A stretch of 22,011 nt of DNA from Priapulus caudatus (Eukaryota; Priapulida; Priapulimorpha; Priapulimorphida; Priapulidae): contig NW_014577734.1 of the NCBI RefSeq assembly GCF_000485595.1, positions 28,617 through 50,627 of the forward strand, read 5' to 3'. Under the pieces are notes generated by a model. That model had not been told where the DNA came from, searched no databases, and was given only the letters and a program-made list of their open reading frames with translations. Below, one piece after another: positions 1 through 8,900 of the stretch. The position numbers and the translations under genes were made by a program. Position 1 is the stretch's first letter. Every line of letters begins with the position of its first letter.

Positions 1-644
1 GGGGAGAAGGTGGAGGAGGAGGAGGAGGAGAGGAGGTGGTCGAGGGCGCTTCTACCCTCCTCCTCTCGCTTCTCCGTCGCATCACATTCTCGCCTCCTCC
101 TCTTCCTCCTCTCTCAACCACCACCTGCACTCATCCTTCTCCCACCCCCCACCCCCTCCTTTCCCTCCTCCTCCTTCCACCTCCCCTCCTCCTTCCTCCA
201 CCTTCTCCCCTCCTTCTCCCTCCCTCCTCCTCCTCACCTTCTCCCCCTCCTCTCTCCACACCTTCTCCACCACCGTTCTACCCCTCCTCCTCCTCCACCC
301 CTCTCCTCCTCCACCGCCTCTCTTTCCACCACCTTTTCCCCTCCTCCTCCACCACATGGCCCTCCGCTTACCTCCTCCCTTCTCTACCTCCTCCTCCTCC
401 ACCTTCTCCCCTCCTCCACCGCAGGTGTGGAGTGAGGGAGGAAGGGCAGAAGGCTGGAGGAGGAGGAGGAGGAGAGGAGGTGGAGGAGGGGCGCTTCTAC
501 CTCTCCTCTCCTTCTCCTCCATCACATTCTCCCCTCCTCCTCTTCCTCCTCTCTCAACCACCACCTGCACCTCATCTACTTCCGATACCTTCTCCTCTCC
601 CCTCCTATTCCTCCTCCTCCACTACCTTCTCCGTCGTCCTCTAA
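1..644. repeat. Polypyrimidine/polypurine low-complexity tract
   Basis: Almost continuous CTC/TCC triplet-rich DNA, with short GGA-rich switches at 1-48 and 445-490. Partial internal duplication is visible: the segment near 25-135 resembles that near 455-570. Apparent Ser/Pro/Leu-rich or Gly/Glu-rich frames are composition artefacts. Confidence 0.95.
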
Positions 645-657
645 CTCTTCCTCTAAA

Positions 658-826
658 TGTCCTGGAGGTAAATGTCCGGGGAGGTAATTGTCCGGGGGGT
701 AAATGTCCGAGGGCGTGAATTGTCCGGGGGGTAATTGTCCGGGGGGTAAACGTCCGGGGGGTGATTGTCCGGGGGTGATTGTCCGGGGGTAAATGTCCGG
801 GTGGTAATTGTCCGGGGAGTGAATGG
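658..826. repeat. G-rich 14-17 bp minisatellite
   Basis: About eleven copies of a unit TGTCCGGGGGGTAAT with small length and base changes. Successive runs of four to six G separated by about 10 nt make quadruplex formation conceivable. Confidence 0.95.
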
Positions 827-867
827 CATGGGGGTATTTGTCCTGATACCAATACGCTAGCGGGATA

Positions 868-932
868 CCCGGCGTTGCCCGGGGAAATCAGTGGCGTTAC
901 TCAGTTGGTGACCGCTTGGTTGAAAGGAAAAT
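868..932 (+). repeat. Possible tRNA-derived SINE head
   Basis: The stretch GGCGTTACTCAGTTGGTGAC (about 892-911), followed by CGCTTGGTTGAAA, resembles the acceptor/D-arm/anticodon-stem 5' half of a tRNA, including an A-box-like TTACTCAGTTGG. There is no B-box or 3' half, and the run into AAAATACCCAAAAAAA is followed by simple repeats. A truncated SINE is the best guess. Confidence 0.3.
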
Positions 933-944
933 ACCCAAAAAAAT

Positions 945-1185
945 CTAATTATCTATCTATCCATGCATCCATCCATCCATCCATCCATCCCATTCCATGC
1001 CTTCCCATCCTATCGCACCACATCCCATCCCATCCTATCCCATATCCCATCTCATCGCATCTCGATCATGCCATCACATACCATCCCATGTCATGCCATG
1101 CCATGCCATGCCATGCCATGCCATGCCATCGCACCGCATCCCATGACATGCCATATGCCATGCCATGCCATCCCATCTCAAACAG
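945..1185. repeat. CATC/CATCC and CCATG simple-repeat arrays
   Basis: ATCTATC and CCAT units (about 945-990), then degenerate CATCC/CATCCTAT (to about 1060), then CCATG pentamers (about 1080-1180). No gene. Confidence 0.95.
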
Positions 1186-1441
1186 TAAAAAATAATAAGA
1201 AATCAAAAGATACACGTACGTGATGCTAATCTGTACGCACCGCCATCTATTGATGAATAGAATTTTTATCAATTTTTAACTTGTTTAAATTTTTGTTTCA
1301 GCCAGAACAATATCTTTAGTTTTCCTCTAGGCTGCGGAGTTCTCTAATTATGCGAGTACGAACTAATTAGGCTGAACAATTTTATATATATCGATATATG
1401 CTAGCCTTTCTCTATTTTTTCCCATGCTCACTTCCTTACTT

Positions 1442-1549
1442 CCCTCTCGCGGATGGTATCGCGCACGACCAGTCAAGTCTGGAAAAACTTTTGCAGGTAA
1501 ATGGCTGCATTTCAGGCGAAACTTTTTCACTCCTCGAGGCACAATATGT
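1442..1549 (-). repeat. Unnamed interspersed repeat, copy A (inverted)
   Basis: Read on the minus strand it matches copies B and C: a CATATTGTGC..GGGTGAAAAAGTT-like start, AGCCATTTACCTG in the middle and GCGATAC..GAGAGGG at the end. It contains no frame or RNA motif I can name. Confidence 0.65.
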
Positions 1550-1656
1550 GAACAGTGAATTTACGTTTATGCGCACGCGTTTACGTGCATGCGCACGCGT
1601 GCGTGTAACCATACCCGCGTGTGCGCGCCCGGTCGTGTGTGTGTATGTGTTTGTGT

Positions 1657-1786
1657 GACTGCAAAAACACGTATAATCATATTTTGTGCTTTGGGGGTGA
1701 AAAAGTTGAGGATGAAAACCGGCGATTTTCCCTGCTAACTTTTCACAGTGCAACTGATGCCGTGGGCGATACTACCCGCGGGAGGG
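1657..1786 (+). repeat. Unnamed interspersed repeat, copy B
   Basis: Shares with copy C: GACnGnAAAAACnCGTAT, CAATCATATTTTGTG-like sequence, GGTGAAAAAGTTGAGG, TGAAAACC, GCTAAC and GCGATAC. It ends in a GGGAGGG purine run that extends to about 1860. Confidence 0.7.
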
Positions 1787-2055
1787 GGAGGGAAATACTG
1801 AGGGGAAGGGAGTGAGAGGGTAGGAGGAAGGAAAGAGGAGAGTAAGGAGGGAGGGAAGAATGCAGACGGAGATCTGCACATGCATGCGCAGTCGCACGCG
1901 CAGACAAACGCACGTACGGCACAAACGGAACACACACAGGCACGGATGCACATATTCCTGCTAATATATGTACTTCTCTCGCCTTCCCGCTCACTCTCAC
2001 CCTCACCTTTGCTCTCTCTATCTCTCTCGCAATATTTCTCTTCACGCGTGTTTGT

Positions 2056-2210
2056 GTGACGGTAAAAACGCGTATTATAGCAGTACAATCATATTTTGTG
2101 GTGTTTTTTTTTGGGGGGGGGGTGAAAAAGTTGAGGCTGAAAACCAGCCATTTACCTGAATAAAATTCACCGTGCTAACAAGGTCGTAAGCGATACCATT
2201 TGGGAGAGGG
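2056..2210 (+). repeat. Unnamed interspersed repeat, copy C
   Basis: The longest copy; it includes AGCCATTTACCTG (shared with A) and GTGCTAAC..GGTCGTAAGCGATACC. The segment between B and C (1860-2050) is CA/CT-rich simple sequence. Confidence 0.7.
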
Positions 2211-3172
2211 GGATCACTTATTCCCGAGAGAATATAACCTGATAGGATATAGATTAAAGTACCATATAAATAGATAGAATACCAGATATTAAAGGAAAGG
2301 GTATTATTGGTATTTTCTTGTTTTTTGTTGTGATGGTTGATTCTATATGGTAGGTACTATATGGTATTATACTGCTAGATACTCAGTACATGGTTCGTTC
2401 CCACAAGTGTGAAATATTTTTTCAAATATTTTTCAAGGACATTTCAAGGACATGTTTTTTTCAAGCACAATCTGTGACAAGTAGTTTTAGCATTTTAGAG
2501 TCATCATATATACCTTAGATTCATATATGAAGTAAAAATAGTTGTTTTACACCCTAATGAGAGCAATTCTTTCTCTATAAACGATAAATGTCTTGCTAAT
2601 AGTACTTGCTGAGCTGGTGAAAATAAAGAATCTAGACCTGTTCTTCAACCTCCAACCCATGTAAGAAACCATTAAGGGCCATATTCTCCTTGTCCCTAAT
2701 CTTTACAAATAATAACAAATAACAAATAATAATAAATTTAATCTAAAATTCACAGAACAGTATCTGCTAAAACTAGTTTGTTTTCCCTCTTTTTAGTCAT
2801 GGGTGGCATGGGCAGGTATGACTATATGCTATTATAAAAAATTATTTATTACTGTGTATTTTCCGTAATAATAAATAGTCCGTAGTATTAAAATTATGAA
2901 CTTATAGTCTCGCTACACCACGTGCACGTAAAAATTAGGGACAAAACAAACTACTTTGGTAGAGTAGACCATAGGCTACATTAGTAGACAACCACATGTG
3001 AATTTTGGATTAAATTTAACAATTTTTTCAAAGACTTGGAATAGGGTCAGTCAGATAACCAGCAATAAAGCTTGCTTTTTATTTTAGGTCAAAAATTTAA
3101 AATTCCAGGACATTAGACATAAAATAATGACTTGGACTTATTTCCAAAGACTTTCAATGGCAACAGGACAAA

Positions 3173-3856
3173 TTAAAGGGATCGTTTATTCTAGGTTCTA
3201 GGCTTATTTTCAGTTAATTTAGGTTAAAATTACGCTACATAAAAAGTTTCCTGGTTCAATCACCATTAGAAATATTATTAAAAAATGTTTTAAAACTAAC
3301 GACTACAGTTTGATTACAACGACGGTGGCGCCACTCAAAGCGCACGATCTGATGAGTTGCGCAAAACCACTTTTCAGCCAAGGGCTACAGAAAACTCAAC
3401 GACAGATGGCGCTCTCACTCATAGGCTATATCCTGAGTGTGGGAAGGGGGCACTGCATGCAGTTTGGGGCTACAGACCGAGGGTGTTTCTTATTTATTAA
3501 TTTAAAAGCAAAAGGATTGTAATATCTTATAAACGACATATAGTTTCAGTTATAATATGGATAAATTTGCCCTAAAATTAATATCGTTCGGTTAAATAAC
3601 ATTTAGGTATAAATATAATTGCACTTTTGTGATTAGCCCTCGGTCTGTAACGTGCAAAATAAATACGCAACTTTTTTGGGGTGGCAGCACGGTTGCGGGT
3701 ATCAAGACATAGCGCTGTTCAAATTTCGTAGCGTTGATGTGCAATTAATTATAACAATTAAATTAGGTATCTGGTAACAAATACGTGTGGGTAGACGATT
3801 TGTTATACAGTAAGTACAGTCGTATGCAGTAAAATCCTAGTCTACTATCCCTTTAA
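3173..3856. mobile_element. T2/Kolobok-like MITE (TTAAAGGG ends)
   Basis: The ends are TTAAAGGGAT (3173-3182) and its complement ATCCCTTTAA (3847-3856), with looser similarity continuing to CTAGG on both sides. TTAA at each extreme fits the TTAA target duplication and the TTAAAGG ends of T2/Kolobok MITEs. The flanks on both sides carry GACTTTCAA-type sequence, consistent with insertion into a pre-existing repeat. The interior is non-coding. Confidence 0.65.
3473..3647. mobile_element. 175-bp TA-flanked MITE nested inside
   Basis: The ends are perfect 11-bp inverted repeats CAGACCGAGGG (3473-3483) and CCCTCGGTCTG (3637-3647), each flanked outside by TA (3471-3472, 3648-3649). A TA duplication suggests Tc1/mariner-type mobilisation. 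The interior is AT-rich and non-coding. Confidence 0.65.
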
Positions 3857-3923
3857 GGACTTTCAAGGACAAAGGACAAACTTGAAGGACTTTCAAGGGC
3901 TGTGGGCCAGTGTGGGGACCCTG

Positions 3924-4944
3924 GAGATATTTTTGTGTAGAAAAACCGTCAACGTAAACGAGACATCAGACACGTTTGGATTTTATACAAGACGACTTTT
4001 ATTGACCCAAATTTTTGGTTTGTTTGATGGAAATGCATTGATCAAGTCCGTCAGGTGTGCGGTGTTGTTATAAAAGACCTTGGCTGGTAGTATTAAACAG
4101 CAAACTTGTCAAGTTTAGTTTGCCGGTTAGTTAACAGTTAGGTTCAGAATATAAGGCTAATATTAATCAGTATGAAATTAAAGTTTTCCTCTGAAAAGAA
4201 CTCGGTACCACAGTAGCCTTGAACATGGAGACCAGCGGCTATGCAGCTTTGCTACATGAACCGTCAGTTTCCAGATCATAGCTAATAGACGCACACTCAC
4301 ACACACTAAAAACTTGACAAGTCTACAAAAATGGTGTAAACCGTTGACACAAAAAGGTCCTCTTACAAAAGTTTTTTTCTTCTTTCATCCGATTAAACAG
4401 AACAATGGTGATGTTGCATGTTTATAGACTGCTGCTTGCCGTGATCGCCAGACGGCCTAAGTGCCCCCACTGGAAGCCCTCGGCATCTTTCACAACCAGG
4501 CTGGCGCGGGTCTCTACAAATGATGTTACGGTGTTATCTCTCTGGGTGGTAGTATTTGGTATTCTTCGCCTTTCTTTAGATCAAAGTCGCCGCTGCATTT
4601 AACCACCCAAACTGATTCTTTGAGCCAGTGATGTTCCACGATTCTTTCACCTCGTTTCTCAATACATGGGAATAACGAACGTATTGCATATAAACAGTGT
4701 GTGGATAAATCGAAAAATGCACAACAGTTTGCGTTCGACCGACCTATGGCTGCAGCTGCTTACTGATTGCAGCGCACCAAGTGGTGAAATGAGGAAACGA
4801 TGCCATTGAATGTAGATGGCTTTTGTGGGAAAGACTTGAATACCAATTGCAGCACTGTAATTACACGCAACTGTCTCACGTTCAGGCTCAAAGATTCTCA
4901 TTTGGACTTGGCGGCTTTTCAAACACTCGACAAATCAGACAAGA
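3924..4944. other. Intergenic, no supported gene
   Basis: Only short frames occur (for example 4405-4602 on the plus strand), without family resemblance. The minus-strand AATAAA at 3999-3994 is the first canonical poly(A) signal downstream of the Y-box stop. Confidence 0.5.
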
Positions 4945-5259
4945 ATGTTAACAGGTGTTCTCGTGCTATTGATGGTAACTGGCTCCTTATCGGCCATTTC
5001 ACAAACAAGCTCTCGACTAAAGATGTTAATAAACTGCTGCCAGACCACCGAAGAATGGCATCGGACCATGGAGAACCACTGCATGATTACAATCACAAAA
5101 ACCTATATGGTAAGTGCAAAAAACTACACCCTCACTGCGTATTGCTTCGGCTGCTGCAGAAAGCTTTGCATATCACGCCGCATTTATCCGGAAGACTACG
5201 TAATAAAACCATGTATAAATCATACAAATGATACTCGAAACATCGTACTTGTCAACTAA
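4945..5259 (+). CDS. Hypothetical small secreted cysteine-rich protein
   Basis: A 104-residue frame with ATG at 4945 in a fair context (AAGAATGT, A at -3). Residues 1-17 (MLTGVLVLLMVTGSLSA) look like a signal peptide with a small-residue cleavage site. The remainder has exactly eight cysteines (31, 32, 46, 67, 70, 71, 75, 90), spacing CC-x13-C-x20-C-x2-CC-x3-C-x14-C, and N-glycosylation sequons at 60, 92 and 95. I recognise no family. Against it: another frame (4800-5231) is also open over the same DNA, and a strong donor GTAAGT at 5110-5115 lies in frame, so the true gene could be spliced. It runs tail-to-tail with the Y-box gene. Confidence 0.4.
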   Translation: MLTGVLVLLMVTGSLSAISQTSSRLKMLINCCQTTEEWHRTMENHCMITITKTYMVSAKNYTLTAYCFGCCRKLCISRRIYPEDYVIKPCINHTNDTRNIVLVN

Positions 5260-5559
5260 AGATCGTGCTTCAGGCAAATCGTGCAGATTTTCGGGCGAGG
5301 TGCAACTTACTTAATCAAACGAGTTAATTTCATTGATAACGATTGTAACATCACGAATACTAGATGCAGGGTCTCCACGATTCAAACTCCAAAGCTATTT
5401 ACAGATTCTGATAGGTTCGAGACATGGCCCTCGGAAAGCCGAAGAGACCTCACCAGCTCAGCAAACATGAGTTGTATCGATTTTGAGCTCAAAATGTCAA
5501 AAGGCTGGAACAGGAAAGTCCTCTTCTGCTTTCACACTCTTGCGCGATTGACTCGGTGA
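5260..5559 (+). other. In-frame open continuation after a single TAA
   Basis: The reading frame of the 4945 ORF continues open for 99 codons after its TAA (5257-5259), ending at TGA 5557-5559. It begins RSCFRQIVQI and includes NDCNITNTRC. One stop in about 205 codons is fewer than expected by chance. It could be a second exon, a disabled longer gene, or coincidence. There is no ATG near its beginning. Confidence 0.25.
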
Positions 5560-5770
5560 TATCCCGCACGTGCACACCACGCGGCGCAGCAGCTGCGGCT
5601 CACGGCGCGGGCCTGTGAGCGTTCGCACTGTAACGGCGAGAGTTGAAGGCATCATGATGGCGACGATGACCTTTCATCGAGCAGCAATCGGCGGTCACGC
5701 CTCGAACCACACCAACGTCACGTCTCGGTGGTCTGCATGCGGCGCTGGGCGCGGCGGCGGGGGGGAAAGT
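5560..5770 (-). other. Proximal 3' UTR of the Y-box gene (inferred)
   Basis: The DNA downstream of the TAG is GC-rich, with no long frame on the minus strand. I find no AATAAA or ATTAAA on the minus strand between the stop and about 4000, where AATAAA occurs at 3999-3994. The gene therefore uses a variant poly(A) signal, has a very long 3' UTR, or has a further 3' UTR intron. The end cannot be placed from sequence alone. Confidence 0.45.
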
Positions 5771-5965
5771 CTAGGCGGCGGTCTCCTCTTCCTGTGGCTG
5801 CTGTGGCTGCGGTGGCTGCGGCGGCGGCGACGGCGACGCCTCAGCGGCCTGCCACTCTGCCATGTCCTCCTTGTCCTCCTTGTCCTCCTTGTTGGTGTCG
5901 TTATCATGCGCAGGACCCTGCGAGTCGTGATCGATCGACTGTAGAACCCCACCGTCTTCACCATC
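5771..5965 (-). CDS. Y-box gene coding exon 9 (C-terminus, stop)
   Basis: The exon is 195 nt, residues 288-351 plus TAG at 5773-5771. It starts [14 protein letters not shown] and has three perfect KED repeats encoded by a 9-nt tandem repeat (about 5864-5890). It ends in a Pro/Gln-rich stretch ([18 protein letters not shown]). The acceptor is CTTGCAG|GATGG. This tail is less like vertebrate YB-1 than the rest, and replication slippage probably shaped it. Confidence 0.9.
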   Translation of the reverse strand, partial: DGEDGGVLQSIDHDSQGPAHDNDTNKEDKEDKEDMAEWQAAEASPSPPPQPPQPQQPQEEETAA

Positions 5966-8900
5966 CTGCAAGAGCAAACACAGGATGAGACTCTTTACAT
6001 ATACGATAGAGATATACATACAATGACTCTTGAAGATGGAATAAGTTCGTCGGATTTCATGGCAATATTAATATATGGCAAGACAACTCCACCTAATTAA
6101 CTTTCAGCGACAGTTTCGACAACTGGTCAAACACGGCTAGCCAGTCGTTAGTCACGACACATTGATGCTGACGATGCCAAACATAAAGAACGCTGCAGGA
6201 CCACCTGTCAAAGCTGTTGCTAACAGGTTAATTACATAGATTTATCACGAAAACGAATTTCGTCCTGTGATGTCAAACACAAGGTGATACTTCACCAAGC
6301 CTCACCTCAGACATCAGAATGAAACATTTGTTGTCTGGAAACATAGCGGCCCCAACTACGCAATGACAGGATCGAGAAAGTCATGGCAATACAACACCAG
6401 TGATAGGAAAGCCACGAGGCAACAATAGGTATGAGAAAGTAACAACGCAAAGACGGGGACGAGAAAGTAACACCAACAATGATAGGAATGAGAACGTAAT
6501 GATATCGACAACGCCAATTGTTTGATTGTACAGAAACAAATGCAACCTTATTCTACCACCTATTCACTCACTATTCTGCTGTTTTAAGAGCATCCCACTG
6601 TCCCACTGCAACATCGATGGGCTAAAGCTACCTGGCATTGTTGACTCTTATCTTGGATGCGACCGCCGAGTAGTAGTAGTAAAGCTACCGACCACGCTAG
6701 TCGTGCACACGCATGTCATTAACTCACCGGTGCTACATCGCCATCCTCCTTTGGCTCGCTGTTCTCCTTGTTCTCCCCTCCCTCGAGCTTCGGTCCCCGC
6801 GGCCGACGCTGGGGGCGACGGCGGCGCCTCCTGGGGCCATCAGGGTTGTCCGACTGATTTTCCTTGTTGTCCCCTGAAATGTGATGAACATTGGAGGAGA
6901 CCAGGGTGAGGTGGGGTTGGGTTCCAATTAAAACCCAACAGCTTTATTAGGTGATTTTGCAATTCCACGGGGACCAGTATAGGCATGTGCTGTGCCCACC
7001 AAAATTTCATCTCGACTCATAGCGAGTTCCACAGATAAAGCTGTGCCGGGCAACCTGAGCACATCAGTTGATATCATCAGAATTAATTTAATCAATTAAC
7101 TCAAAAATCTAAACATTAACTTAATCATTAAACAATGCTAATTAATTAAATAATAAGATATTTAATATTCAATATATTAAATTATGACTACAAATTATCC
7201 CTCTTGTTCCATAATTCCATACGCTCAAGTAGACCAAGCATTCGCTTACGATTCTTACCTTCTCCCTCTCCTCCACTGTCCCTGCCTCCGTCTGGGCGGG
7301 TACCACGGCCACGGCCGCCACCCCTGCGGTAGCGGCCGCCGTTGAATCTGCGGGGTGGGCGGCGGCGCTCCTGACCGTCCCCATCCTCTCCCTCCTTCCT
7401 CTCCTCTCCCTGCGACAGAAACATCATCCGTGCGTGAGCCACACCCCATCAAGTCACGTGTAATAACCTAAACCTTCATGTAGTAACCTAAACCTACATG
7501 TACTGAATACTGATGATCTACATGTAGTAACCTAAACCTACATGTACTGAATACTGATGATCTACATGTAGTAACCTAAACCTACATGTACTGAATACTG
7601 ATATTCTACATGTAGTAACATAAACCTACATGGACTGATGATCTACATGTAGTAACCAAATCACGCACTAAACCAATCGCTGCAATGCGAAGTCGAGGTT
7701 ACTCTGCTGCGGTGTCGGTCGACCAACATTCGGTTTGAAGCGTCTTAACATAACATGTGTAGAAACAATTTATAACCTAAATCGTACGCATGCACACACG
7801 CACGCACGTATGCTATGTACGCAGGCACTCACGGCACTCACGCACGTACGGCAGGCACTCACGCCCTCATGGCGATGCACATTACACATTTTGCACTCAC
7901 ACACGCACACTCACCTCCCCACTGGTGTTTCCATCCCTTGGTGGTCCACGTGGTCTGCGGGCCATTCCGCGGCGCATGTTGTAGGTGCGTCGTTGAGCGG
8001 GCGCGGGCCGCCTCGGCTTTCCCTCGCTGTCCGACATCGGCTCTCCGCTCTGCTCCTCCGACTCCTCATCGCCGTTCTGCCAGCGAGACATCGTCATGCG
8101 ACATTAACACCAGAGGGCGCTCTTCCGCGAAACGCTGACACGATGATTTTATAATGGGACAGATTCATTTACAGCCAGCGCTCAAAAAGGCCGGTCGCCC
8201 GGTCGCCACAGGCGACTAAAAAGGCTGTCGGGCGAGTGAAACTTGCCTAAACACTCATCCCCAGTCGCCCAAGAATTAACTGCTGGGCGATTACCTTTTT
8301 ACCAACGGTATGCAATATATTATATACATCGCCTCAAATTTCAGTTGGCTGAGTATCAGAAAAACCCAAATAATAAATTTTTTCCCCTCTCAAACACAAA
8401 CTAGAAAGGGCAGTTGTCGCCAACTACATGTATCCCCCGTGTTCTCCCCAAGATGTGTAAGTATACGAAATTTGGTCGTGCTAGGTCAATTAGGGGCCGA
8501 GTTATAGAGCGGAAGGGAAATATGATGACGGTCAAGGTCAAGGTAAAGGTCAAATAAAGGTCGCAGTGACCTGGTTTTGGTACTCTGCACACCTTCTCCC
8601 CAAGATGTGTAAGTATACCAAGTCTGGTCACGCTAGGTCAATTAGGGGTCGAGTTATAGAGCGGAAGGGAAATTCTCTGTGGCGGACCGAGCGGCGGCTG
8701 GGGAGACATGAAACCATAGTATCCCGCCGACTTCGTCGCGGGGGATACAATTATGCAGCTGCATGCACGGCAAACTTTACAGCTGGGTGCAGCCATGTTG
8801 TTGTTCTCTCTTCATGTAAGATGACACAGTCTCTCAGGTCTCATACATGCTTCAACTGGTACCCGCTGTATTTCACTATACTGCATTAACAATTTAGTTA

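Larger units (their letters stand above)
2389..3923. mobile_element. hAT-like element, interrupted by a second element
   Basis: The right end (about 3857-3923) has CTTTCAAGGAC-type repeats running into GTGTGGGGACCCTG, the complement of a CAGGGTCCCCACAC hAT-type terminus. The left end (about 2389-2465) has GGTTCGTTCCCACAAGTG followed by TTTTTCAAGGACATTTCAAGG, resembling the same subterminal pattern. Between them sits the TTAA-flanked insertion at 3173-3856. I see no matching 8-bp target duplication, so the left boundary is tentative. No transposase remains. Confidence 0.45.

Noticed and set aside
36-644. 202-residue Ser/Pro/Leu-rich frame and its antisense Gly/Glu-rich partner
   Set aside because: Pure composition effect of CTC/GGA triplets; multiple frames are open together.
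4800-5231. 143-residue plus-strand frame overlapping the secreted candidate
   Set aside because: No signal peptide, domain or sensible composition; the other frame over the same DNA is more protein-like. It is kept only as a doubt against that call.
5408-5425. B-box-like GGTTCGAGAC suggesting a tRNA gene
   Set aside because: No A-box, acceptor stem or cloverleaf pairing around it.
5570-5988. Plus-strand frames over the end of the Y-box gene
   Set aside because: They are antisense to exon 9 and its 3' UTR, which have strong coding evidence on minus.
7510-7600. C-box (TGATGA) and D-box (CTGA) motifs suggesting a C/D snoRNA in intron 6
   Set aside because: They lie on the strand opposite to the host transcript and recur with the 44-bp tandem unit, so they are coincidental.
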